NCBI GenBank assembly: GCA_050011195.1
Contig: JBEKJO010000010.1
Coordinates: forward strand, 6,525-70,524
Length of the DNA: 64,000 bases
Source of the DNA: PALSA-1440 sp050011195
GTDB lineage: Bacteria; Verrucomicrobiota; Verrucomicrobiia; Limisphaerales; UBA8199
Direction: 5' to 3'
Under the pieces are notes generated by a model. That model worked only from the letters and a program-made list of their open reading frames with translations, had not been told where the DNA came from and searched no databases. This document shows positions 50,815 to 59,708 of this stretch, one piece after another (the first letter of the stretch is position 1; every line of letters starts with the position of its first letter). A program made the position numbers and the translations under genes.

Positions 50815-52371
50815 TCAGGACGGTTCGCGTTCGGGCCTCTTCAGGCCCCACTTGGTCATCCTGGAAAGCAAAGTAGTGGGCTTGAGGCCCATGAGTTCCG
50901 CGGCGCTGTCTGGTCCGCTGATCTTCCAATTGGCCGATTCCAGCGCATGGAGGAGGTTGTCACGCTCGAAGAGTTCAACCTCGACTTCGGTGAGGAACCT
51001 GGGCTGGGCGGCGGGGTTGCCCGCCGACGAATCGGTCTTAGGACCCGGTCGAGCCGGCGGCGCCGCTTGGCCGGTGATAGGCAGGTCAAAATCCAAAACC
51101 CCGCCGCGGGCCAGAATCACAGCGCGCTCGATCACGTTGCGCAACTCCCGCACATTGCCCGGCCAATCATAACTCTGGAGCATTGTCACCGCCGCCCGGG
51201 TTAGCCGGGGTTTTGCGCACTTCAACTCCCGGGTTGAGAGCTCGACACAGTGTTTCGCCAGCAACGGAATGTCGTCCATCCGCTCCCGCAGCGGCGGAAC
51301 CTGAATCGGAAAAACATTCAGCCGGTAATAGAGATCCTCGCGGAAACGGCCCGCGGCTACCGCTTTCTTCAAATCCCGGTTGGTCGCCGCCACAATGCGC
51401 ACATCGGCACGGCGCGTTACGTCGCTACCAACCCGTTCATAACGTTTTTCCTGGAGAACGCGCAGCAGCTTATTCTGGATATCCAACGGAATTTCCCCCA
51501 CTTCATCCAGGAATATGGTTCCGCCCTCCGCTGTCTCAAAGCGTCCGGCGCGATCCTTCACCGCTCCGGTAAAGGAGCCTTTGACATGGCCAAAGAACTC
51601 GCTCTCGAACAGCTCCCGTGGAATGGAGGCGCAATTGACTCGCACCAGGGGGCCCTCCTTGCGCGCGCTGCGCTGGTGGATTTCGTGGGCCACCAGTTCT
51701 TTGCCCGTTCCGGTCTCACCCAGAATGAGCACCAAAGCTTCAGTAGGAGCGACCACGTCAATCTGGCCGACAATCTGCCGCAAGGCCGCGCTTTGGCCGA
51801 CGAGGTCGCCGAAGGCCTTGGCCTCCACCACCGCCTCCTGCAAATAGTCGTTACGCAATTCGAGTTGAGACTTGAGCCCCTCGATTTCCTCGAGTGCCCG
51901 GCGGAGTTCAGCGGTGCGTTCCTGCACTCGGAGTTCCAGCGTGTTGTGAGCGTTGCGTAGAGCTTCCTCCGCCTGGCGCAACCGCAAATGCGTCCTGACC
52001 CGCGCCAGCACTTCCTCGGCCTCAAAGGGCTTGGTGATGTAGTCAATGCCGCCCGCCTCAAAACCTATGACCTTTTGGCGCGTATCGCCAAAGGCACTAA
52101 TGAAGATAACGGGGATGCGGCTGCTCTTTTCCTCTGCCTTCAGACGACGGCACACCTCATAGCCATCCATGCCAGGCATGTTTACGTCGAGCAGGATCAA
52201 GTCTGGAGCCTTGGCGGCTACGGATTTCAGGGCCAGAGCGCCGTCGTCGGCCGGGCGGACGCGATAGCCGTGGCCGCTCAGCAGTTCGGTCAGGAGGCGC
52301 AGGTTGGCGGGGGTGTCATCCACCACCAGAATCTCTTCCCGCGCTGAAGTTGGTTGCTTGTCTTCGCTCAT
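50815..52371 (-). CDS. Sigma-54-dependent response regulator (NtrC-type)
   Basis: 518 residues: receiver domain (about 12-130, phospho-acceptor Asp62 in LILLDVNMPG), coiled coil (about 135-178), AAA+ domain with Walker A GETGTGKE (219-226), sigma-54 contact loop GSFTGA (265-270, usually GAFTGA), Walker B GGTIFLDEVGEI, and YDWPGNVRELRNVIERAVIL. A Fis-type helix-turn-helix ends the protein. Only 5 bp separate it from the sensor kinase gene upstream, so they form a pair. Three partial copies of this gene are scattered in the window. Confidence 0.93.
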   Translation of the reverse strand: MSEDKQPTSAREEILVVDDTPANLRLLTELLSGHGYRVRPADDGALALKSVAAKAPDLILLDVNMPGMDGYEVCRRLKAEEKSSRIPVIFISAFGDTRQKVIGFEAGGIDYITKPFEAEEVLARVRTHLRLRQAEEALRNAHNTLELRVQERTAELRRALEEIEGLKSQLELRNDYLQEAVVEAKAFGDLVGQSAALRQIVGQIDVVAPTEALVLILGETGTGKELVAHEIHQRSARKEGPLVRVNCASIPRELFESEFFGHVKGSFTGAVKDRAGRFETAEGGTIFLDEVGEIPLDIQNKLLRVLQEKRYERVGSDVTRRADVRIVAATNRDLKKAVAAGRFREDLYYRLNVFPIQVPPLRERMDDIPLLAKHCVELSTRELKCAKPRLTRAAVTMLQSYDWPGNVRELRNVIERAVILARGGVLDFDLPITGQAAPPARPGPKTDSSAGNPAAQPRFLTEVEVELFERDNLLHALESANWKISGPDSAAELMGLKPTTLLSRMTKWGLKRPEREPS

Positions 52372-52376
52372 AACGT

Positions 52377-55300
52377 CTATCCGGGTTGAGAATGCACCCT
52401 TTCCAGCAATTTCAAAAGACGTTTGTAGTCAAGCTGCGTGGCCAGCGTGTTCAATGCCCGGCCCAGCGAAGCATCCCGTTCGGTAACCTGCTCGATGAGG
52501 GCCTGCGTGCGAGCCGTGTCCAGTTCGACGACGGCCTGACGCAAACCCTGCAGCAGTTCCGCAGGGAGCGCGTCCAATTGCTCCGGACGCAGGGTAAGCC
52601 CCGGCGCCTCCGGCGCGCCTTCCTGGCGCGGCGCCTCTTCATAGATGAATTTCAGGCGCAGGTGCCGGGCCAAGACGTCGAGGATCTCCTGTTCGCGAAA
52701 TGGCTTGCGCACGAGATCATCGCAACCGGCTGCCATAATTGGTTTTTTCTCTTCCTCCAGGGCGTGAGCCGTGAGCGCGATGATTTTGGTAGCGGCGCCG
52801 GCCTTGGCCGCCCGAATCCGCCGGATTGCTTCCATCCCGTCCATGACCGGCATGCGGATGTCCATCCAGATCAGGTCGGGATGCCATTGCTCGAACAGCG
52901 CCACGCCTTCCTGTCCGTTGGCGGCCTCGCGCAACTCAAAACCGAGCGGGTCCAACAGTCTTCGCAGCAGCAGGCGGTTCTCCGGCTGGTCTTCGACAAT
53001 TAGCAGCCGATGACGCGGCTGCCCCTCGGCCACGCCCAAGATACGCCCACGCTTCGGTTGCTCTGGCTCCGCCGCCGACGGAAGAATGCTCACTGGAATC
53101 TCGAAATAAAACACCGATCCCTTGCCTGGCTGGCTGGTCACGCCAATCTGGCCCCCCATGAGCTCGACGTATTGTTTGCAAATGGCCAGGCCCAACCCAG
53201 TCCCGGCTTGTGCGGAAACCTGGCTACCCAACTGCACGAAAGGAAGGAAGATGCGCTTGCAATCCTCTTGGGGTATGCCGGACCCGGAATCCTCAACCTC
53301 AAATCGTATTTCGGCTCTTTCGGCCCCGTTGGTGCAGGCGAGCCTGGCAGTGAGCTTCACCCCGCCTGAATCCGTGTACTTAATGGCGTTGCCAAGCAGG
53401 TTCAGCAGCACCTGGCGCAGCTTGCCTGCGTCCACGGCAACAAATCGGGGCAGATCCGGAGCACACTCCAACGTGAACTGGAGTCCCTTTTCCACGGCCC
53501 CGACCCCCATCAGCGACTGGATTTCGTGCAGTAACTGGTGCAAATCAACCTCGGACTCCTCCAGGACCACCCTGCCGGACTCGATCTTCGCCATGTCCAG
53601 AACATTGTTAATTAAATTCAGCAGGTGTTCGCCGCTCCGAACGATGATATCCAGCGACTCCTGCTGGCGCGGCGTCACGTCCGGACCGCTCTTGAGCAGC
53701 CGGGAAAAACCGAGCACGGCGCTGAGGGGAGTGCGCAACTCATGGCTCATGTTCGCCAGGAACCGGCTCTTCTCGCGATTGGCGGCTTCGGCCCGGGCCT
53801 TGGCTTCAGCCAATTGCTCCGTTCGGTGCCTCACCATGTCTTCGAGGTTCTCCCGGTGCTTGCGCAGTTCGTCCTCAGCCAGCTTGCGTTCCGTCACATC
53901 CATCGCCGTGCCGACGTATTCAGCGACCTGTCCGTTTTCATCGAAAACCGGATGGCCGATCGCATGGATGTGCTTGACGGTTCCATCTGGCAGCAGAATC
54001 CGGTGATCATGCTCGTACTCCCTGTTTCCGGCTGCTGCCTTCAGCAGCAGTTCGCGCGTGCGGTCGAGATCCTCAGGGTGGATTCGTTGCCAGAATCTTT
54101 CAGCGGTTGGCAAACCCTCCTGCGGGCTTAAGCCAAAGATTCGGAACATTTCCTCGGACCAGTAAAGCGACTTGAGAGTGGCGGGGCTCCAGGCCCAACT
54201 GCCCATGTGGGCCAGCCGCTGCCCTTCCGCCAGATAAGCCTCGCTTCTCCGCAGTGCATCCTCAGCCCGCTTGCGATCGGTGATATCGCGCGCCACATGG
54301 ACGACCTGTGTAAGTTCACCGCTCGGGTCAAACAGGGGGTCAACGGAAACCGACAACCAAGGACCTCCCTTTCTAGCCAGGACCTCCACTTCTTCATGCC
54401 TCCGAGATTGGCGCATTTTGGCGAGAGGGCATTCCGCAGGGGGCGTGGACATCCCGTGGATCAGATTGAAGCAGTGTCCCCCGACGATTTTGTCAAACGG
54501 CAGCCCCAGAAACTCCGCCGCTGCACGGTTGGCTCGCAAGATACGGAAATCCTTGTCGAGCAGCAAAACCATATCCTGCACCGCGTCAAAGGTAGCCTGC
54601 CACTGCGCGGCGGTATTGCGCACCTCTTCCTCCGCCCGCTTGCGCTCGGTGATGTCCGTGAGCATGGCGAAGGAGCCCATGAAACCATGCTCGGCATCCC
54701 GGACCGACGTGGCCGAAACATGCATCCACACGGTGCTGCCATCCTTGTGCCGGTACTTCTGCTCATAGCGCTCGGTTAACGCTTGGCGCCGCGCTGCTAT
54801 CCTCGCTGGCAGGTTGGCCACGTCGTCTTCAAACAGAAACTCACTAAGCTTCCTGCCCACCATCTCCTGTGGTTCGTACCCAAGCATTTCCGCCATGCGC
54901 CGGTTCACATACGTGGTCGCGTAGTGCTCATCCAGCTCCCAAATGCCCTCGGACGCCGTATCCACAATCCGGCGGTACCGCTGTTCGCTTTGCCGGAGTC
55001 TCTTCTCCGCCTCCTTTCGCTCAGCCAGTTCCCGCTCAAGGCTTTGGTTGGCTTGCTCGACGCGTTTGCCCGCCACGCGGATTTCCTCGAACGCGCGCGC
55101 GTTGGCGATGGCTGCCCCTATGTGATTAGCGAGAATAGAGCCCCAGGGCCGGAGATCCTCCTGAAACGGCTCGCGGGTGGCTGAGACTATCGCGCCTAAT
55201 GCCTCCCCTTTGTAGCTGATCGGATTAATGGCATAACCACGGATGCCCTCTTCGCGCATCCAGTCGGGATCGAGCGGAGATACAGGCTGTTTCTTCAGAT

Positions 55301-55664
55301 CCGGAACAGCTCGCTGCTGACCGCTTACCACCACGCTCCCTAGCGGCGGCACTCGCAGCGGCTCGCGAGCGGTCTCAGGGTCAAGCCGCCCAAATCCTTT
55401 CCCGGGCCCGACAACGGATTTCGCTTCCGCCGCAACCAAGTGCAGGCAGCGGGACTGATCGGGACATTCGGGGCGACGCGGGCAGGTGGCGCACAGGTCA
55501 CCCTTTTCAATCAACCAGACCTGAGCACATACCATGTGGGGCCTTTCCATCACGCGCTCGAGAAGTTTCTGCAAGAGCTTTTCCAGCGACTGCTCGTGCG
55601 CAATCCCCAGCAGTATCTGCGCGACGAAATTGGCATCAAAGCTGCGTTCGCTGGTCGGTTCCAT
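52377..55664 (-). CDS. Hybrid sensor histidine kinase (GAF, 3 PAS, HisKA, HATPase, REC)
   Basis: 1095 residues, no membrane helix. GAF about 15-195 with a four-Cys cluster (C58, C61, C67, C73: CATCPRRPECPDQSRC); PAS at about 225-345, 350-465 and 470-590; HisKA with phospho-His641 in NMSHELRTPL; HATPase with NAIKYT and GTGLGLAICKQ; receiver domain (about 890-1010; Asp in LIWMDIRMPVMDG); a C-terminal helical tail that may be an Hpt-like module. The Cys cluster could hold Fe-S or sense redox. It probably controls the sigma-54 regulator downstream. Confidence 0.93.
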   Translation of the reverse strand: MEPTSERSFDANFVAQILLGIAHEQSLEKLLQKLLERVMERPHMVCAQVWLIEKGDLCATCPRRPECPDQSRCLHLVAAEAKSVVGPGKGFGRLDPETAREPLRVPPLGSVVVSGQQRAVPDLKKQPVSPLDPDWMREEGIRGYAINPISYKGEALGAIVSATREPFQEDLRPWGSILANHIGAAIANARAFEEIRVAGKRVEQANQSLERELAERKEAEKRLRQSEQRYRRIVDTASEGIWELDEHYATTYVNRRMAEMLGYEPQEMVGRKLSEFLFEDDVANLPARIAARRQALTERYEQKYRHKDGSTVWMHVSATSVRDAEHGFMGSFAMLTDITERKRAEEEVRNTAAQWQATFDAVQDMVLLLDKDFRILRANRAAAEFLGLPFDKIVGGHCFNLIHGMSTPPAECPLAKMRQSRRHEEVEVLARKGGPWLSVSVDPLFDPSGELTQVVHVARDITDRKRAEDALRRSEAYLAEGQRLAHMGSWAWSPATLKSLYWSEEMFRIFGLSPQEGLPTAERFWQRIHPEDLDRTRELLLKAAAGNREYEHDHRILLPDGTVKHIHAIGHPVFDENGQVAEYVGTAMDVTERKLAEDELRKHRENLEDMVRHRTEQLAEAKARAEAANREKSRFLANMSHELRTPLSAVLGFSRLLKSGPDVTPRQQESLDIIVRSGEHLLNLINNVLDMAKIESGRVVLEESEVDLHQLLHEIQSLMGVGAVEKGLQFTLECAPDLPRFVAVDAGKLRQVLLNLLGNAIKYTDSGGVKLTARLACTNGAERAEIRFEVEDSGSGIPQEDCKRIFLPFVQLGSQVSAQAGTGLGLAICKQYVELMGGQIGVTSQPGKGSVFYFEIPVSILPSAAEPEQPKRGRILGVAEGQPRHRLLIVEDQPENRLLLRRLLDPLGFELREAANGQEGVALFEQWHPDLIWMDIRMPVMDGMEAIRRIRAAKAGAATKIIALTAHALEEEKKPIMAAGCDDLVRKPFREQEILDVLARHLRLKFIYEEAPRQEGAPEAPGLTLRPEQLDALPAELLQGLRQAVVELDTARTQALIEQVTERDASLGRALNTLATQLDYKRLLKLLERVHSQPG

Positions 55665-55710
55665 AGCTATCAGATACCTTATTTGGGCCGAGTTTCAAAG
55701 CGCCGAAGGG

Positions 55711-58656
55711 CTATCGCGGAGCAGCGCTGGGCTGGGGAGACGGCGCTTGCGGAATCAAGCCGTCGGCTTCTTGGAGCAGGAAGCGAACAAAGACCCACGC
55801 TGGCCAGTTCCATTTGTCGTAGCCAATATTGAGACCGCTCTGGACAAGGCTTTTCGCCCCGTGCAACTCCGAGCGTGCACTCGCATCGTCGCCCAGCTTG
55901 GAGAAGCACATGGCTCGGATAACCCGATCCGTGGCCGCGGGCATTGCCATATACGTGCAGGTAACAAGGCTGCGCTGGCAGCAATCCAGAGCCTTGGCGT
56001 AATTGCCGCGCCGGTATTCAAAGAGGCCGAGCAGTGCTGAATCCCATGAGGCAGGCACAAACGTTCCCTCCTTGAGCGGCCCGGCGCTGGCCACGGCGCG
56101 CTCCAGGAATTGGGCAAAGGGCTCCAAGGCCGCTGCGGAAGCGCTATCGAGAGGCCGGAGCAAGCCCGCTTGCATGACGTTCTTATAACCCTCTGCCTCC
56201 GTTGTGCCGTTGAACCGGCTGATGGCCTGGTCGCGAACCCGAAAGAAGCCTGCCTCATCACCCAGCTTTAGAGCAATTATTGCAGTGAGGAAGTAAACCT
56301 TGGTGCCACCGTCGTCGGGCAACCCGGAAAAACGGTTGCGCGCCTGCTCCCATTCACCGCGTATGGCATGCCAGTCGCCTAGCTCGCGCGAAAGAATCAT
56401 GACGGTCTCTGGGGAGAAATTACTAGACTTGGACGTTGCCTCCAGAGATTGGTCGCTCTGCGCTATCACCTCATCGCACTCGCGCCTCAACAGATCGGCC
56501 ATCACCCAGTTGTACCAGGAACCTTGGAGATCTTGCGGCGCCCCTGGAAACATGGTGGCAGCAGTGCCGCCGATATGGAGTCCTGGCTGCGCCTTGTCGT
56601 GGATCAACTCGCAGGCTACCGTCCAATCCAGCCTCGCCGACTGGAACTGCCCCAAGCGCCAGCCCGACATGGCCTTAATTAAAGACGCCGCCGCGGTCCT
56701 TGCGGGGTCATCCATGGCGTTATCCTCGATGGAATAACCCCAAGTCAAGGCTTGGGGAAAATGCCCCTGGCGATACTCCCACAACGCCAGGACCTCCGAC
56801 CATTCCGCCCAATGAGGCGGCCTCGAACGCATTTCCCCAGCGGTGGGAAATCTCTTTTCGACAGCTTCCGCCGCGGGTAGAAACAACCGGATCATGTTCG
56901 TATCGAGCGGCAGCAGCAGACCGGCTGTAAAGATCCGGTAGTCTGAGGCGGTGTTGGCAAGGCTGAGCCTGGCCACTTCGGCCTGGCGGAATTGCTCGTA
57001 ACCGCGCCGGTCTTCGCCTTGGAGCAAGGCCACCGCCAGTTTCAATTGATCCTCGGCAACCAGATCCGCAGCATCGAGTTGGTTCACCTTCCGCACCGAT
57101 TCGAACCGCGCGGCGGCTTCGGGCCATCGTCCATGGGCGGCGTGCCAGTCACCCAAGGCGCGCAACCCTGTGGAAACCTCAATGGAAGGCATGTCCAGCG
57201 GAAGGTTCGCCGAGAGCTTGTCGGCCTCCTCAAAACGGCGTTGAGTTACCAGCAGCGCCAGATGGGACGCATTTTCTCGAAATTCAGCCTCTCTCCTCAA
57301 CCGCGCCTCGGAAGTCCGGGCCTCCCGCTCTTTAACGAACATCATTGTCGAAATGATGGTGCCCAGTAGCAGAGAAGCAACGGCCGCCGCTCCGAACAGA
57401 AACACCATTCGGTTTCTGCGCACGAGCTTTTGCAGCCGATACAACCGGCTGGGCGGACGCGCTAGAACGGGTTCCTCTTGCAAGTAGTGCTCTATGTCCA
57501 TCGCCAGGCCGTTGGCTGTGACATAGCGGCGGGTGCGGTCTTTCTCCAGGCACTTCAGGACAATCCAGTCCAAATCACCCCGAAGCTGAGACACCAACCG
57601 GGGCGGTTCGACATGAAGCCTCCTGGCCGTCTTGGTTAATTCCTCGTTGTTGAGCGTTTGGAGTTTGGCCGAGGGACTCAACGGTTCCTGCTCACGCACC
57701 GTGCGTCTCAGTTCGTCCATCCCCAATTTCAACAAATCCGTCGTGTCAAAGGGAGTGCGACCTGTCAGGAGTTCGTAAAGCAATACACCCAGGGAGTAAA
57801 TGTCGCTGCGGGTATCCAGGTTCAACCCGCTCAATTCCATCTGTTCGGGACTCATGTAGGCGGGGGTGCCCATCAATTGCGCATACGAGGTGAAAAGCGT
57901 CTTGTCCGTCAGGCGTTGCTCGGTCGCTTTGGCAATCCCGAAGTCAATCACCTTGGGAAACGGAACTCCGTCATGCAGGGTGACCATGATGTTCGACGGC
58001 TTGAGGTCGCGATGGATAATTCCCTTTTGGTGGGCATGCTGGACCGCGTTGCAGACCTGGATGAACAACTGCAGCCGTTCCTGCATGCTCACGCGGTTCT
58101 GGTCGCAGTAATCTGTGATCTTGACGCCATAGACCAGTTCCATCACGAAGTAAGGCCGGCCGGTTTCGGTCGCCCCAGCATCCAGAACCCGCGCAATATT
58201 AGGATGATCCATCAGGGCCAGGGCCTGGCGCTCGACCTCGAACCGAGCGATCACATTCTTGGTATCCATCCCCAGCTTGATGATCTTCAGGGCCACCCGG
58301 CGGCGAATCGGCTGTGCCTGCTCCGCCATATAAACCACCCCGTAGCCCCCTTCCCCAAGCTTCTGGAGTAACTTGTACGGGCCGATGCACTTGGTCTCGG
58401 GGATTTCAGGCTCCAGCGCTGATTCGGCCGCTGAAAGGACCTGAGCAGCATCGGCGGGCTCCGGCTCCAAGGCCGGAGCACAGTCTTGGAAGAAATCGCC
58501 GGCGCTTTGCGAAACGGCCAATAACTTCTCAACCTGTTCGCGCAACGCCTGGTCGGCGCCGCACGCCTGGTCCAAGAACTGGCGGCGTTGCGCTGGGTCG
58601 GCTATTTCCAGCGCCTCAACAAACACCGCCTTTTCGCGCGGGACTCGAGTGCTCAT
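55711..58656 (-). CDS. Ser/Thr protein kinase with membrane helix and helical repeat domain
   Basis: 981 residues. Kinase domain about 94-370: G-loop GEGGYGVVYMA, VALKIIK, HRDLKPSN (215-222), DFG (238-240) and GTPAYMSPEQ. A membrane helix (FLFGAAAVASLLLGTIIST) follows at about 420; the outer 500 residues are TPR-like helical repeats (GDWHAAHGRWPEAAARFESV; GDWHAIRGEWEQARNRFSGL). This is the Hanks-type kinase that commonly follows ECF sigma genes of the same type as the one upstream (69-bp gap). Confidence 0.93.
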   Translation of the reverse strand: MSTRVPREKAVFVEALEIADPAQRRQFLDQACGADQALREQVEKLLAVSQSAGDFFQDCAPALEPEPADAAQVLSAAESALEPEIPETKCIGPYKLLQKLGEGGYGVVYMAEQAQPIRRRVALKIIKLGMDTKNVIARFEVERQALALMDHPNIARVLDAGATETGRPYFVMELVYGVKITDYCDQNRVSMQERLQLFIQVCNAVQHAHQKGIIHRDLKPSNIMVTLHDGVPFPKVIDFGIAKATEQRLTDKTLFTSYAQLMGTPAYMSPEQMELSGLNLDTRSDIYSLGVLLYELLTGRTPFDTTDLLKLGMDELRRTVREQEPLSPSAKLQTLNNEELTKTARRLHVEPPRLVSQLRGDLDWIVLKCLEKDRTRRYVTANGLAMDIEHYLQEEPVLARPPSRLYRLQKLVRRNRMVFLFGAAAVASLLLGTIISTMMFVKEREARTSEARLRREAEFRENASHLALLVTQRRFEEADKLSANLPLDMPSIEVSTGLRALGDWHAAHGRWPEAAARFESVRKVNQLDAADLVAEDQLKLAVALLQGEDRRGYEQFRQAEVARLSLANTASDYRIFTAGLLLPLDTNMIRLFLPAAEAVEKRFPTAGEMRSRPPHWAEWSEVLALWEYRQGHFPQALTWGYSIEDNAMDDPARTAAASLIKAMSGWRLGQFQSARLDWTVACELIHDKAQPGLHIGGTAATMFPGAPQDLQGSWYNWVMADLLRRECDEVIAQSDQSLEATSKSSNFSPETVMILSRELGDWHAIRGEWEQARNRFSGLPDDGGTKVYFLTAIIALKLGDEAGFFRVRDQAISRFNGTTEAEGYKNVMQAGLLRPLDSASAAALEPFAQFLERAVASAGPLKEGTFVPASWDSALLGLFEYRRGNYAKALDCCQRSLVTCTYMAMPAATDRVIRAMCFSKLGDDASARSELHGAKSLVQSGLNIGYDKWNWPAWVFVRFLLQEADGLIPQAPSPQPSAAPR

Positions 58657-58725
58657 TTGTCCATTGACCTCTAATGCGACAAAGGCAGACCACTTTCGCC
58701 AAAATGATGCAGAATGTTTCGACGT

Positions 58726-59304
58726 TTACTTCTGCTCGCTAATATAGCGAAACAGCCAGGCCCTGGCATAGGCCCACTGCCGATCCAGCGTGCGGGGCGC
58801 AAGCCCCAGGGTTTCAGCGATTTCCTCATTGCTCAAGCCGCCGAAGAATTTCAGCACCACAATGCGCTCCAGTTCGGGATCTTCCACCTTGAGGAGGGCT
58901 AGCGCCTCGTCAACCAGCAAAATCTTGTCGTCGGGGGTCGTCTGAGCCAGTTCCAAATCCTCGATGTTCAACCGCACCTGACCGCCGCCATGCTTGAGCC
59001 GGGACTTGTGGCGCGCCCGCTCGATCAAGATGCGGCGCATTGCCTCAGCGGCGGCGCCGAAAAAATGGGCGCGGTTTTGCCAGGTTCGGTCACCGTCCGC
59101 CACCAACCGTAACCAAGCCTCATGTACCAAGGCCGTCGGCTGAAGCGTCTGGCCGGACATTTCATGCGCCATTCGCGCTGCCGCCAACCGCCTCAGTTCG
59201 GCATATACCAGCGGCAGCAGCTTCTCGGCCGCGCCTTCCTCGCTGCGACTAATCGCATGCAGAACCTGTGTAATTTCAGCAATTTCAGGCATTACTAGCT
59301 GCAT
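58726..59304 (-). CDS. ECF sigma factor of the kinase-associated type
   Basis: 192 residues from ATG 59304 (59331 is an alternative). It lacks the usual strong region 2 opening; instead ITQVLHAISRSEEGAAEKLL PLVYAELRRLAAARM, LQPTALVHEAWLRLV and HFFGAAAEAMRRILIERARH are typical of the ECF group found next to Ser/Thr kinases. Region 4 is LERIVVLKFFGGLSNEEIAE TLGLAPRTLDRQW. In that group activity is set by kinase phosphorylation rather than an anti-sigma factor; the adjacent kinase is the obvious candidate. Confidence 0.9.
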   Translation of the reverse strand: MQLVMPEIAEITQVLHAISRSEEGAAEKLLPLVYAELRRLAAARMAHEMSGQTLQPTALVHEAWLRLVADGDRTWQNRAHFFGAAAEAMRRILIERARHKSRLKHGGGQVRLNIEDLELAQTTPDDKILLVDEALALLKVEDPELERIVVLKFFGGLSNEEIAETLGLAPRTLDRQWAYARAWLFRYISEQK

Positions 59305-59342
59305 TATACGCCCGCAAAGGCTGGGATCCAAGACAAAAGCGC

Positions 59343-59642
59343 GGGGGGCGGCGCGGCGGGGCTTTGGACTTTGACCTGCCGATCAGCGGTCAAGCTGCGC
59401 CGCCGGCTCCACCGAGTCCTCGCGCCGATTCGTCAGCAGGCAGTGTGGCGCAGCCCAAGTTCCTTACTGAGGCCGAGGTTGAACGCTTCGAACGTGACAA
59501 CCTCGTGGCGGCGTTGGAAGCGGCTAATTGGAAGATCAGCGGACGCGATAGCGCCGCGGAACTTCTGGGCCTCAAGCCTACGACTTTGCTTTCAAGGATG
59601 ACCAAATGGGGCCTGAAGAGGCCCGAACGCGCACCATCCTGA
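59343..59642 (+). pseudogene. 3' fragment of a sigma-54 response regulator
   Basis: From 59364 the frame reads LDFDLPISGQAAPPAPPSPR and then FLTEAEVERFERDNLVAALE AANWKISGRDSAAELLGLKP TTLLSRMTKWGLKRPERAPS, nearly identical to the last 90 or so residues of the gene at 50815. The AAA+ domain is absent upstream. The frame is intact, so a small Fis-type DNA-binding protein could still be made, but no start signal is evident. Confidence 0.8.
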
Positions 59643-59708
59643 CTCATGCTCACTCTGTTCTCGGAAGCAAGCTTTGGATGCTGGTTGTGGCAACAACGGC
59701 AATGGCAC

